Below, piece after piece: positions 16,960-25,611 of a DNA stretch of 64,000 bases. Numbering within the stretch: the stretch's first letter is position 1; every line of letters begins with the position of its first letter. This DNA comes from Synechococcus sp. NB0720_010 (lineage in GTDB: Bacteria; Cyanobacteriota; Cyanobacteriia; PCC-6307; Cyanobiaceae): assembly GCF_023078835.1 (NCBI RefSeq), contig NZ_CP090898.1:372001-436000 (forward strand), written 5' to 3'. The notes below the pieces were generated by a model. It saw nothing but the letters and a program-made list of their open reading frames with translations. It was not told the origin of the DNA and searched no databases. The translations under genes were made by a program, and so were the position numbers.

Positions 16960-17466
16960 CTACCAGCTGACGCCATGCAACTTGGGCAACGGCGCTGAGC
17001 GAAAGGTGGTCGCAAACAGACGAGGAATGAGTCGACTGTTGTAGACGCGAAACTCGCGGGCAACGCTGGCTCCCGGATCACGGATTGCCTGATTCAGCAC
17101 GACCGATCCCTCCTCATCCGAGATCGAACGGTGGAAGGTCCCGGGCGGAATCCGGAGAATGTCACCACCGGTTTCAAGACGAACAATGTGATACGGATAA
17201 TTCCAGCCGAAGTTCACCAAATAGAACAGGCGACCCCCGGTTAGAGCGAGCAGATTGTCCTCTTGATGGGGGTGGAGATAGAACTGCCAGGCTCCCGTAT
17301 TGGGCTCATCCGGTGGACTAACGGCCGGCCCGCTATGGATGACCAAATCCCGCGCGTTGGAGTTGTCGACGGTGATATCGAAGAAACGAACCGCAGGGGT
17401 ATCGCGGAACTTCTCGTAGGGGATCAGCTCAAACATCTGAGCTTGGGTGGCTGTTCCTGACGACAT
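16960..17466 (-). CDS. Cupin-fold protein
   Basis: A 168-residue protein with a cupin-like metal-binding core: FYLHPHQEDNLLALTGG, then a Gly-Asp-Ile turn and IPPGTFHRSISDEEGSVVLNQ. A longer frame starts at 17499, but ATG 17466 (MSSGTATQ) is preferred. It faces the transglutaminase operon, with stops only 4 bp apart. The paired His/Glu/His pattern suggests metal binding; the enzyme activity, if any, is unknown. Possible roles include sugar-nucleotide epimerase-like or regulatory functions. Confidence 0.75.
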   Translation of the reverse strand: MSSGTATQAQMFELIPYEKFRDTPAVRFFDITVDNSNARDLVIHSGPAVSPPDEPNTGAWQFYLHPHQEDNLLALTGGRLFYLVNFGWNYPYHIVRLETGGDILRIPPGTFHRSISDEEGSVVLNQAIRDPGASVAREFRVYNSRLIPRLFATTFRSAPLPKLHGVSW

Positions 17467-17555
17467 GCTGCGTCCGTGGGATAGCCCAATGAACCGCACT
17501 CCCTGGTCTCCAGGGCGTGTACAGCACTACGCAATTCAGGATTAGCGCCTATGCG

Positions 17556-18758
17556 TCAGCCCTCGAGCTGGCGCCCACGCCAGGTCCAACCACGTCCGGT
17601 GGTCGTCTTCCAAATACTGGCGGGCACGATGGCCGCAATCAGCAACGCCCCAAGCCAACTCAACCACCAGAATTTGATCGGTGTGCCAAAGCGCCAGGCA
17701 CTCCACAGACGGATCGCCAAGACCAGGGCGATGGAGCAGCCCACAGCCCAAATCGCCATTTGCTCAATCGGACCGCCAAGCCATCCCTGCAGCAACAGAG
17801 CAACGGCGCTGAACCAGGGAGCGGCAAACAGCAGCAACACCACAGCGACACTGCCAACGGCTTTGAACCAGTTGCGATCAACCCCCAGAAACCAGTTTTT
17901 GGTCCAGCCTTCCCACAGCGCTGCCAAGGAGCGATACATCTGCAGGTCGACAAGATCAACGCCAAGCAGATAGCGCAGACTAAGGCCGGCCTGCTTGACC
18001 GCTCGGGCCAGGGCCAGATCTTCGACCACCTCAGCGGCAACAGCGCGATGGCCTCCAATCGCCCGATAGCTGGAATGGCGAAAGAGCATGAAGGGACCAG
18101 CAGCAAACGCCGTTGGATCGTTGGGGTCGTTGCTGCGCCGAATCGGAAAACCCAAGCCCAACAGGGTGGCCACAATCGGCTGCACCAACCATTCCGCAAG
18201 ACAACTGCACTGCAGCCGGGGAGCCAGGGTCAACAGATCGCTGCTTTGACTGCAGGCCTCTTGAAGGGCAGCCTCAATCACCCCGGGCTGCAGGCGCACA
18301 TCGGCATCGAGAAACAGCAACCATTGCCGCGATGCCGTTCCATCGGGCCAGGGCAGCTCCGAACCGATGGTTGCTGGCCAATTCTTGCCGGACCAGCGCT
18401 CACCACTGGGGCGCGCTCCGGCCTGCACAATCCGCCAGTGGAGATCAGAACGGCTGCAGCTCGTGCGGCACAGCTCAGCTAAGGCCTGGGTGTCATCGCT
18501 TGAGGCGTCATCAATCACGACGAGTTCGATCGGCCAGTCAGGCGGGCAGGCCGCAACGATCGCCCCAAGGCATCCCTCGATGTTGTCGTGCTCGTTGTAC
18601 GCGGGCACGAGAATCCGCAGCCACCCGCAGTCTTCGGGGCACTGCTGCGAATCCGTCTTGGTCAGCCTTGGGGCACGGCCCAGTTGCAGCTCCAAAGCCA
18701 GCAGGAGTACAAACAAGCAGAGACAGCTCGCAGCCGCCAGATCCAGAATCAGCGACAT
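17556..18758 (-). CDS. Membrane glycosyltransferase, family 2
   Basis: A GT2 enzyme of 400 residues. An N-terminal membrane helix precedes the GT-A domain: ILVPAYNEHDNI, LVVIDDASSDDT, WLLFLDADVRL (DxD metal site) and a later EDLALARAVKQAG. Two to three hydrophobic segments end the protein. The frame opens at 18866, but ATG 18758 gives the proper start and overlaps the end of the upstream pyruvyl-transferase gene by 10 bp. The pair probably builds a cell-envelope glycan. The sugar donor cannot be told. Confidence 0.87.
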   Translation of the reverse strand: MSLILDLAAASCLCLFVLLLALELQLGRAPRLTKTDSQQCPEDCGWLRILVPAYNEHDNIEGCLGAIVAACPPDWPIELVVIDDASSDDTQALAELCRTSCSRSDLHWRIVQAGARPSGERWSGKNWPATIGSELPWPDGTASRQWLLFLDADVRLQPGVIEAALQEACSQSSDLLTLAPRLQCSCLAEWLVQPIVATLLGLGFPIRRSNDPNDPTAFAAGPFMLFRHSSYRAIGGHRAVAAEVVEDLALARAVKQAGLSLRYLLGVDLVDLQMYRSLAALWEGWTKNWFLGVDRNWFKAVGSVAVVLLLFAAPWFSAVALLLQGWLGGPIEQMAIWAVGCSIALVLAIRLWSAWRFGTPIKFWWLSWLGALLIAAIVPASIWKTTTGRGWTWRGRQLEG

Positions 18759-19816
18759 AGGGCGGCACGCAGGATGCGTCGATGCAGCTCCACCGTCGAG
18801 CGGATCGAGGCGATCACCCTGCTCGCCGGAGGACCATCCAAGCTGCTGCGCCAAAGCGTCAAGCACTCCTCAGCAGTCCGGCCGCGCTGGCGCAAGTCCA
18901 AAGCCTCAGACTGGAGTTGATCAGCGCAGGCCTGGACCTTGGGGTCGTAGCTCAGGGCGCTGACCGGAGCACCGGAGAGGGCCGCCAGAATCAAGGCATG
19001 CAGGCGCATCGCCAGAACCAGACCAGAGGAGCGAAACACGGCCATCGCCTCCCTGGGATGGCTCGCGCTGAGTTGGCGACTGCGCCTCGATAAGCTCTCG
19101 GGCATCAACCCCTCCCGGCGGAATTGCTCCAACAGATCAGCGTCCTGGTTGCGATGGAAAGGAAGCCACAGCACCTCGCGGTCTGCCTCTGTGGATAACT
19201 GGTCCAGAGCCTGGAGATAAGGACTCCAATCACTGCCCTGGAGCAAGGGCGTTGGCCGCCAGCAGACCACGATTGGTCCACCACGGCCGAGCCACTGCTG
19301 CTGCGGCAACATCCAAACCGCATCCGCAGCGTGCTCGCCGTCGCACCCCAGACGGCGAGCCAAGGTCGCCGATTCAGGATCACGCCAACTCACGGCAGTC
19401 GTCATCTGGAGCAGCAGACGCACCAGGGCCCGCGTTCGCTTGCGTTGAAGTGGACCGAGTCCCTGGGCCCAGAGCACCACCGCCTTGCCCTGGAATCGGG
19501 CGGCGGTAATCAAGCTGGCGTAGTAGATCAGGCTTTTAAAACTGGTGCTGTCCTGCAGCAGGCTTCCGCCGCCCAAGACCAGGGCATCGCAGGCTCTCAA
19601 ACAGGAAAGAACGGCCTTGAGGTCACGGCGCTGCACCGTCTCAACGCCGTGCAACTGCCGCACCTGGTCCTGGTCAAACGCCGTGACGACAGGCGTCCAA
19701 GCTTCAGGCAGCTCCCCAAGGACAGCCTGCAACAGGGCGTCATCGCCAAGGTTGTGTTCGCCGTAGTAGCCGCAGAGCAGAACGGACTGAGGCACACCAC
19801 TGCATAGCGCGATCAC
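18749..19816 (-). CDS. csaB: Polysaccharide pyruvyl transferase, CsaB-like
   Basis: The protein (355 residues) begins after a short lead with VLLCGYYGEHNLGDDALLQA, the hallmark of CsaB-type pyruvyl transferases, followed by VLGGGSLLQD, VLWAQGLGPL and a C-terminal MRLHALILAALSGAPV. CsaB adds ketal-pyruvate to cell-wall polysaccharide, which anchors S-layer-like surface proteins in several bacteria and is conserved in cyanobacteria. The likely start is GTG 19816; an in-frame GTG seven codons later is possible. It overlaps the downstream GT2 gene, pointing to a joint role in envelope glycan modification. Confidence 0.9.
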   Translation of the reverse strand: MIALCSGVPQSVLLCGYYGEHNLGDDALLQAVLGELPEAWTPVVTAFDQDQVRQLHGVETVQRRDLKAVLSCLRACDALVLGGGSLLQDSTSFKSLIYYASLITAARFQGKAVVLWAQGLGPLQRKRTRALVRLLLQMTTAVSWRDPESATLARRLGCDGEHAADAVWMLPQQQWLGRGGPIVVCWRPTPLLQGSDWSPYLQALDQLSTEADREVLWLPFHRNQDADLLEQFRREGLMPESLSRRSRQLSASHPREAMAVFRSSGLVLAMRLHALILAALSGAPVSALSYDPKVQACADQLQSEALDLRQRGRTAEECLTLWRSSLDGPPASRVIASIRSTVELHRRILRAALCR

Positions 19817-19838
19817 CAGCTTCGCATCGCCTGAAGGA

Positions 19839-20039
19839 CTAGGCGGCTGCGATCAGGCGCTGCCTCAGCAGCGGTAATTCTTGGTCAATCCGTTCACGGG
19901 CGTGATCCAGGGAGGTGCAGGTCCCGAGGGACAGACCGCTTCGGTGCTGAATCGCGTAGCAACGGGTGTGATCGGCTTGATCCATCAGAGCAATCCGGCA
20001 GCCCCGATGGATCCAGGCTGGTGACGGCTGCGACTCCAC
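19839..20039 (-). CDS. Small hypothetical protein
   Basis: A 66-residue frame from GTG 20039. It reads as a coherent small protein: AWIHRGCRIALMDQ, CYAIQHRSGLSLGTCTSLDHARERIDQ and a Leu/Arg-rich end. This pattern of two short strands followed by a helix is common in small cyanobacterial proteins of unknown role. A longer frame extends to 20183 but loses that character upstream. It lies 22 bp from the csaB start. No function assigned. Confidence 0.5.
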   Translation of the reverse strand: MESQPSPAWIHRGCRIALMDQADHTRCYAIQHRSGLSLGTCTSLDHARERIDQELPLLRQRLIAAA

Positions 20040-20112
20040 CTTCAAGCACCGCTTGTCTAAGCCAATAGAACGTTTCCGCGGGTAGGGATCAAGCGATCCC
20101 CTTGAAGAAAGT

Positions 20113-20424
20113 TCAAAGATTGGGCAGGAGTGCCGCGAGTTTGGTGCGGAAGTCACCCTTGGGCATCCCGCCTTTGAGTTCACCGTGGATCATGAACTCA
20201 CCGTCGGGGTCTTCCACCACGAGGTAGGTCGGCCAGCCCATTCCTTCCTTGTTGGGATACTGCGCAAGCAGGACCTTTCTGTATCTGCGATAGGTCTCGG
20301 TGTCCTGCAACATCACGCTGACAAAGCTGCACCCCAGTTCTTCAGCAACCTTGCCGTCGTAGTGGCTCATCCGATGGCAGGTGCCGCAATCCTCGGAACT
20401 GAACTTGAGGACTGTGGGTGCCAT
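20113..20424 (-). CDS. Thioredoxin-like protein
   Basis: A 103-residue thioredoxin-fold protein. The active-site motif CGTC is at residues 13-16 (FSSEDCGTCHRM), and a cis-Pro-like GWPTYLVVED follows near residue 63. CGTC differs from the usual CGPC, so the redox potential may differ. It has no signal peptide and is therefore cytosolic. It probably acts as a thiol reductant or redox sensor. A ribbon-helix-helix-like small protein gene lies 24 bp upstream on the same strand. Confidence 0.82.
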   Translation of the reverse strand: MAPTVLKFSSEDCGTCHRMSHYDGKVAEELGCSFVSVMLQDTETYRRYRKVLLAQYPNKEGMGWPTYLVVEDPDGEFMIHGELKGGMPKGDFRTKLAALLPNL

Positions 20425-20448
20425 GGCGAGGACTGCAGTGCCGGCAAC

Positions 20449-20631
20449 TTAATGGCACTGATCGAGGCTGATGTCGCCGAGGAAACAAAGATCGAGAAGA
20501 CGTTGCAGTGCAGCCGCCCGCGACGGAAGACCCCACTGTTCCTTCAGGGCATCCAAGCGAGCCAGATGAACTCGGCGAAGATCGCAGCTGACCTTGATGC
20601 GCTCATCACCCAGAAAAGGAAGGCTTTGCAT
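20449..20631 (-). CDS. Small ribbon-helix-helix-like protein
   Basis: A 60-residue protein. The stretch IKVSCDLRRVHLARLDALKEQWG, then SRAAALQRLLDLCF, has the strand-helix-helix spacing of CopG/Arc-type DNA-binding domains. It lies just upstream of the thioredoxin-like gene on the same strand (24 bp gap) and could form an operon with it. The fold is inferred from pattern only; the DNA target is unknown. Confidence 0.6.
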   Translation of the reverse strand: MQSLPFLGDERIKVSCDLRRVHLARLDALKEQWGLPSRAAALQRLLDLCFLGDISLDQCH

Positions 20632-20883
20632 CTCCCAGGCCTATCGCTGTCGCAACGATGCCCGCGATCAAGGCGATGTCAACGAACGGCGGGGATGGTC
20701 AGGTAGGCCGGAGCAAAGCTGCAGGCCAAGGCGAGTTGCCGCAGCGGTAGGCCAAAGACCGTGCTGACGAAATCGATGGCAACGCGCGAGAGCAACGGAA
20801 CACCGCTTGTGTCGCAATTGTAAAGAGACGTGAAGCAGCTCTCAGCTTGCAGGGTGTCAGGTCAGCAATCGGCCGAAGCCCCT

Positions 20884-21669
20884 TCAGCGATCGAGCTTGT
20901 CAGCCAGCGCCCTGGCCTCTTGGGCAAGTTGACGCTTCAGCAGCACGCGATCAGTCACGTCCCGCTGGACCGAGACCCAGTGGGTATACCAGCCCGAGGA
21001 ATCGGCCAGGGGCGCCACCTTGAGCTCAATCCAACAGGTGGATTGATCGCGGCGGTAGTTGATGACCTCCATGGACGCTGGCTTCCACTGATCCATCGCC
21101 GAGCGCAGTGCAGAGGTGCTCTCCTTCGATGTCTCTGGACCCTGAAAGAGCCTCGGACTCCTGCCGAGCACCTCGTGAAGCGCGTACCCGGTCTGATCCA
21201 GTAGTGACTGGTTGGCGTAAACGATGACAGGACCCGGGGCATCCAAGGGTTCAGCCAAGGTCACCAAGACGGCATCTTGCGCCGTGTCCAGGACCCCCTC
21301 GAGCAAACGGCGGTAGGCGTCTTCGTTGGTTTCCTCGGGGGCCGCATCGAGGCGTTGCGCCCGGCGCCGGAGGATGCCAACGCCAAAGCCAGAGTCACAG
21401 GCAAACAGACGGAGGCGGGTGGCCAGCTCAACCCCCGTTGGATGGGGGAGAGGCAGCACATGGTCCCGCGGCCCCTCAGCTAAACGCCGGTGTTCCTGGA
21501 CGATGAGATCAGACAACTGCGGCCAGCACTCGCCCATTGCGCGGCCGCACCACTCCTGGGAGTGGTGACCCAAGCGCTGTTGAGCCGTGCGGTCGACGTG
21601 GGAAACCAGGCCATTGGCCCCGCAGAGCACCAAGCCATCTCCGGGCTCCAGCAGGAAAAAAGGCTGCAT
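20884..21669 (-). CDS. PAS-domain sensory protein without output domain
   Basis: A protein of 261 residues. A weak N-terminal PAS-like region (residues 1-100) is followed by a clear PAS domain at about 120-245 (LLEGVLDTAQDAVLVT, YANQSLLDQTGY, LGRSPRLFQGPETSKE, then WIELKVAPLAD and QRDVTDR). The position that carries the flavin-binding Cys in LOV domains (GRNCRFLQG) reads GRSPRLFQG here, so it is probably not a photoreceptor of that class. A C-terminal coiled coil ends the protein, with no kinase or GGDEF domain. It may act by dimerising with a partner. Confidence 0.8.
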   Translation of the reverse strand: MQPFFLLEPGDGLVLCGANGLVSHVDRTAQQRLGHHSQEWCGRAMGECWPQLSDLIVQEHRRLAEGPRDHVLPLPHPTGVELATRLRLFACDSGFGVGILRRRAQRLDAAPEETNEDAYRRLLEGVLDTAQDAVLVTLAEPLDAPGPVIVYANQSLLDQTGYALHEVLGRSPRLFQGPETSKESTSALRSAMDQWKPASMEVINYRRDQSTCWIELKVAPLADSSGWYTHWVSVQRDVTDRVLLKRQLAQEARALADKLDR

Positions 21670-21719
21670 GGGGCTGACCCTAAAGAGCCGGCCCGTGCCG
21701 ATGCTGGAAGCAGTGGCCG

Positions 21720-22526
21720 ATGTTCATGAGCGCGACCCCCTATTTCGAGGCCATCTCCGTTGAGGCCTGGCTTGGTGCCAGGCGAGTGTTCAACGATCTG
21801 ACCCTGAGCTTGCAAGCAGGGGAACCCACGGTGCTGCTGGGACCCAATGGTGCGGGCAAAAGCGCCTTGATCAAGTTGATCAATCGTCAGCTCTACCCCG
21901 TGGTGAAGCCGGGCTCTGAGCTGAAGCTCTTTGGCAGCAGCACCGTCAACCTCTGGGATCTGAGGCAACGCATCGGCCTGGTCTCCAGTGACCTTCAGAG
22001 CGGCTACATCCCAACGGTGCCAGCGGAAGACGTTGTTCTCTCCGGCCTCTTTGGCTCAGTCGGGCTAGGCCGTCCCCAACGCCCAACACAGCAGCAACGG
22101 GCAGAAGCACTGAACCAGCTCGAGCAGCTTGGATTGGCTGATCTCCGTGGTCAGCCCTTCGGCCATTGCTCGGATGGGCAGCGGCGGCGCTTGCTACTCG
22201 CCCGCGCATTGATTCATCAACCCGAGGTGCTGGTCCTCGATGAACCGATCAATGGCCTGGACTTCAAGGCCAAGCACCAACTCCTCAAAAGCCTGCGGCA
22301 AATCAGCAGGACAGGAACCACGTTGCTGCTGGTGACGCATCAACTGGAGGCCGTGATCCCTGAGGTCCAACGCGCTGTCCTGATCAAACGCGGGCAAATC
22401 GTGGCCGATGGGCCTGCCGATCATCTGCTGACGAGCGCAAGTCTCAGTGCGTGCTTTGAAACCCCGATCACTGTTTTGGAGGAAGGGGGCTGGCGCCAAG
22501 GTGTACCCCGAAACAGCGAGGCATAA
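21720..22526 (+). CDS. ABC transporter ATP-binding protein with atypical signature motif
   Basis: A single-domain ABC ATPase of 268 residues. Walker A GPNGAGKS is near residue 41, a Q-loop-like region follows, and Walker B VLVLDEP is near 168, followed by LLVTHQLEAVI. The signature motif reads HCSDGQRRR instead of LSGGQ, as in the ModF-like branch. No permease gene is adjacent, and the upstream PAS gene is divergent. The transported substrate, or any role outside transport, is unknown. Confidence 0.8.
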   Translation: MFMSATPYFEAISVEAWLGARRVFNDLTLSLQAGEPTVLLGPNGAGKSALIKLINRQLYPVVKPGSELKLFGSSTVNLWDLRQRIGLVSSDLQSGYIPTVPAEDVVLSGLFGSVGLGRPQRPTQQQRAEALNQLEQLGLADLRGQPFGHCSDGQRRRLLLARALIHQPEVLVLDEPINGLDFKAKHQLLKSLRQISRTGTTLLLVTHQLEAVIPEVQRAVLIKRGQIVADGPADHLLTSASLSACFETPITVLEEGGWRQGVPRNSEA

Positions 22527-22548
22527 AAAACAGCCCATGCAGGGCTGT
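22525..22548 (-). terminator. Rho-independent terminator of the alpha/beta hydrolase gene
   Basis: Read on the minus strand: stem ACAGCCC/GGGCTGT with a 5-nt loop, followed by a run of six T. It lies 62 bp downstream of the minus-strand hydrolase gene, and its T-run begins in the last bases of the convergent ABC ATPase stop codon. Confidence 0.75.
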
Positions 22549-22609
22549 GTGAGGAGGCTTCATCGCCATCGAAGCGAAGCCAGTGGCGACGGGCGATGGG
22601 TAGATCGAC

Positions 22610-24214
22610 TCAGCTGTCCGATTGGATCGCGGTCGAGACGTCCTTGAGGGGAATCAAAGGATGGCCCCAAGGGCCTGTGCCAAGCAGTGGCGGCGCGCCG
22701 GCTGACGGGGAGAGCGCGGGGCCGGCTTGATAGGCCGCCTCAACCCAGGCCAGCAGCAGCGGACCCAGCACCCCTCCATTGGCCTGCTGACCGGGGCGCA
22801 GATTGAAATGATCGCCCCCTTTCGCCAAAACCAATTGGTGCCCGAAGGGCACGGCCTGGCGCATCGGTGTGATTGCCTCGGGGTCAGGTGGCACAACCCA
22901 GTCATGGGTGCCACTCACGACCAGAAGACGTGCACTGGCGTTGCGCAGTTGCGGAACCGAAAACAGCAGTGACATGGGCGGCGAGACGGCCACGGCTGCA
23001 ACGACCCGCGGATCGCGAAGGGCGGCCTGATCCACGCCATCGAGCCAGCTGCACTGCAGGGTCCAGCTCAGATTGCGCTGTGGATCACTGGTTTGCGGGC
23101 ATCGCTTCTTGAGCGTTGTCGCCTGGGGCACCAGACCCGCCTGCTGCAACGCCGTCGTCGCCCCCCAGGAGTGACCAATGACAACCACAGCGTTGGCGTT
23201 GACCCCAGTCACGCCGCTGAGTTGGTCAGCAGCCACCGCATCTGTGACCGCGCTGAGATCGCGAAAGCGCAGGGCCAGCTCAATGGGCTTCGGGGGAGGA
23301 ACCGCTCCCTTCAGCATCAGGGCCTGCTCCTTGTTATCACTGCCGGGGTGGCGGGGCAGGGCCACGGTGTAGCCCCTGGAGGCCAGCAAAGCGCCCCAGG
23401 ACGCGAAGTTCTTGGGACTATCCCAGAGGCCATGGGAGATCAACACCAATCGCCCATTGCCCCCTTGCGAGGGTTCAACGAGCACCACCTCCAAGGGCCG
23501 TGTGCGATGGGGCACCGCAAGACGCACCTGCCGTTGTCGTACCGCTGGAGATGACGACGGTGCAGGAGCCGTTGGCAGCAGATCAGGTGGGGTCTGGGCG
23601 AAGAAGCTGTTGGCCTGGGTGCGCTGGGCCAACATGCGGCCGAGGATCGTTTTGACCTGACCGAGGTTGAAGCGCACCCGCTGGCCAGGAAGGGCCTCGA
23701 TTAGTTCGACCAGGGTGGGCTCACCACCAGTGGCGTTCACCCTCGCCCGATCCAACGCCTGACGAAAGGTTTGCCCCGTCAGATCGGGATCTCGCCCCTC
23801 GATCGTGCCGAGGGATGAGACCACCAAAAATGCTTGCTCGAGCAGAGGTGAGCCAACGGATCCATCTGCTAAACGAATCATCGAGATCGGAATCGGTCGC
23901 TGGAGCACCTGCATCAGCAGCTGACTCACCGCTCCGTCCGAGGCCCGATCCAATTCCGCCAGGTCGCTCCGGCCCGCCATGAGGGCACTGGGACTTTTCA
24001 GTTCGCTGACCTTGACGCTGAAGCTGGAGCGCAACAGGGGAAGCTCAATCAGAACCTCCTCAATGGCGCGGGCCGGCGCTGTCCAGAGGGGGACTGCGGC
24101 GGCCGCAAGAAGCGCAAGGCTGAGCCGCTGCAACCAGTGGAAACTCGACACATGTCTAGTACTACTGCTTCGAGCATCGGCGTAATCGACTGGTGCTACT
24201 GGCTTCTGGCTCAT
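22610..24214 (-). CDS. Secreted alpha/beta hydrolase with N-terminal DUF1400-like region
   Basis: This protein (about 534 residues) has a signal peptide (LQRLSLALLAAAAVPLWTAPARA), then a DUF1400-like segment (IEEVLIELPLLRSSFSVKVSEL) typical of cyanobacterial secreted hydrolases, then an alpha/beta hydrolase domain. Seen are LVLISHGLWDSPKNF, the nucleophile elbow VVVIGHSWGATTA (Ser near residue 346) and a late GGDHFNLRP with the catalytic His. ATG 24214 is chosen; GTG 24148 would leave just the signal peptide and is also plausible. The substrate is unknown (esters or lipids likely). The mobile island begins about 25 bp upstream of this start. Confidence 0.82.
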   Translation of the reverse strand: MSQKPVAPVDYADARSSSTRHVSSFHWLQRLSLALLAAAAVPLWTAPARAIEEVLIELPLLRSSFSVKVSELKSPSALMAGRSDLAELDRASDGAVSQLLMQVLQRPIPISMIRLADGSVGSPLLEQAFLVVSSLGTIEGRDPDLTGQTFRQALDRARVNATGGEPTLVELIEALPGQRVRFNLGQVKTILGRMLAQRTQANSFFAQTPPDLLPTAPAPSSSPAVRQRQVRLAVPHRTRPLEVVLVEPSQGGNGRLVLISHGLWDSPKNFASWGALLASRGYTVALPRHPGSDNKEQALMLKGAVPPPKPIELALRFRDLSAVTDAVAADQLSGVTGVNANAVVVIGHSWGATTALQQAGLVPQATTLKKRCPQTSDPQRNLSWTLQCSWLDGVDQAALRDPRVVAAVAVSPPMSLLFSVPQLRNASARLLVVSGTHDWVVPPDPEAITPMRQAVPFGHQLVLAKGGDHFNLRPGQQANGGVLGPLLLAWVEAAYQAGPALSPSAGAPPLLGTGPWGHPLIPLKDVSTAIQSDS

Positions 24215-24239
24215 TCGCTTATGGGTGGTGCTAGGACTA

Positions 24240-24259
24240 GTCAAGCAGTGGTTCAAGCA
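24240..24259. repeat. Left copy (L) of a 20-bp bipartite repeat, candidate attL
   Basis: GTCAAGCAGTGGTTCAAGCA: two TCAAGCA heptamers 12 bp apart. It matches the repeats at 30007 (18/20) and 30190 (17/20) at the other end of the AT-rich island. It is 30 bp from the recombinase start codon. CAGTG/CACTG around it could also form a small hairpin. Confidence 0.6.
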
Positions 24260-24288
24260 CTGACGGGTTGTTCACTCGCAACCACACC

Positions 24289-25611
24289 ATGCCAGCAATC
24301 AGGAAATCGCTGACTGTCGACAAGGGAATCAGCGTGTTCTGCTACGAGCACACCAAGGACGGTTGGTATGTCCGTCAATGGAACAAAGCAGAGCGTCGGT
24401 ATCGCACTAAGCGCATTGAAGGCGCTTCTACCGAAACTGAGGCACTAGCAAACTTCTACAAAGCACTAGCGACTTTCTCAGATACGCCACAACGAGTAAT
24501 CAAGAGAGTTTCGGAAGCATCAACAATCACCGAACTCGTTAATGAGTTCAACAAGTTAGAGGTTCAGCGTGTGGATGCTGGATTAAAGGATGAGAAAGCA
24601 CGACTTCGCCGAATCACATCCTTAAGGCGAATGATTGAATACCTTAACGCCAAAGAGATTCAGTTTCCAAATCAGATAGATGTAACTACTTGGGAGGATT
24701 ACCCAATCTTCCGCAAGTCAGTAATGAAGAACACACGCAAGACAGAACTTCGTGATATTGCCGTCTTTTGCCGCTCCTACCTAGTGCCACGTGGATACTT
24801 AGCAAACGAGATTGCAATGTCTCGTGGATTCTTCCCGCGCATTTCCATCGGAGACGACGAGTTAGATGCCAATCCTGCTATCACAGCAGACGATTACAAG
24901 ATAATCAACAACTACCTTCGCCACCAATACTGCGGAAATGCTCGCACCTATGTTGGAGAGTACTCACGTCGGATGTTCGCCACATTCGTACATCTTCTGA
25001 AAAACAGCGGATGTCGTCCATCGGAATTGTTAGCAGTAAGGCGCAAGGACATTGAAATTACAAATCCCAAGCGATGGTCTGAATCCAAGCAAAAGTGGGA
25101 AGATGACTACAAACTAAAGATTCACGTTCGTGTGTCCAAAACTGGTAAGCGTCGTGATGTTCTTTGCCGAAGCAATGCTGCTTCAAACCTGCTTGATTTC
25201 TTGAAGTTTCAGCGTGGATGGCTCGATAGAAACCATTTCACATTCACCATTAAAGAAGATTCACTCATCTTCGGAAATCCCAAAGAGCACTTTGATAAAA
25301 CATTTGTCTATAAGCGTTTTGATGTGATGTGGGAAGAAGTCCGAAGCGCAGTTGCAAACGAAATCGCAGGCAACAGATTCAGCGAGCGTCAATATACCCT
25401 GTATTCGTTACGCTCAACCTTCATCGAAGATTGCATCACAGCGGGGTTAGATGTGTATCTCGTCGCTCGCTTGTGCGGCAATAGCGTCGAAGTGATTCAA
25501 AAGCACTACGATAGACACGACGTTCTCAAACGCGCTGAAGAGGTTCAGTCGTTACCAATTGGTAGGCAGAAACCGCCGGAAGTCGAAACGATAAATGTCC
25601 TTGATATTTAA
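24289..25611 (+). CDS. Tyrosine recombinase / phage-type integrase
   Basis: A 440-residue protein. The N-terminal arm (AIRKSLTVDKGISVFCYEHTKDGWYVRQWN) resembles an arm-site or AP2-like domain. A SAM-like helical core domain at about 85-170 precedes the catalytic domain. Catalytic residues seen are Arg in NSGCRPSELLAVRR (about residue 246), Arg in YSLRSTFIED (about 380) and a late H-Y-D-R-H cluster that should carry the nucleophile Tyr. ATG 24289 is preferred over TTG 24268. It should integrate and excise the island. Codon use is unlike the flanking genes, which suggests horizontal acquisition. Confidence 0.88.
   Translation: MPAIRKSLTVDKGISVFCYEHTKDGWYVRQWNKAERRYRTKRIEGASTETEALANFYKALATFSDTPQRVIKRVSEASTITELVNEFNKLEVQRVDAGLKDEKARLRRITSLRRMIEYLNAKEIQFPNQIDVTTWEDYPIFRKSVMKNTRKTELRDIAVFCRSYLVPRGYLANEIAMSRGFFPRISIGDDELDANPAITADDYKIINNYLRHQYCGNARTYVGEYSRRMFATFVHLLKNSGCRPSELLAVRRKDIEITNPKRWSESKQKWEDDYKLKIHVRVSKTGKRRDVLCRSNAASNLLDFLKFQRGWLDRNHFTFTIKEDSLIFGNPKEHFDKTFVYKRFDVMWEEVRSAVANEIAGNRFSERQYTLYSLRSTFIEDCITAGLDVYLVARLCGNSVEVIQKHYDRHDVLKRAEEVQSLPIGRQKPPEVETINVLDI

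Noticed and set aside
20632-20883. A minus-strand hydrophobic frame of about 45-55 codons before the ribbon-helix-helix gene
   Set aside because: It has no ATG or GTG start and no ribosome site. I see nothing firm in this 250-bp gap.
24240-24262. Possible tRNA T-arm in the left repeat (GGTTCAAG)
   Set aside because: The stem pairing does not fit a T-arm (G53-C61 is missing), and no rest of a tRNA is found on either strand.
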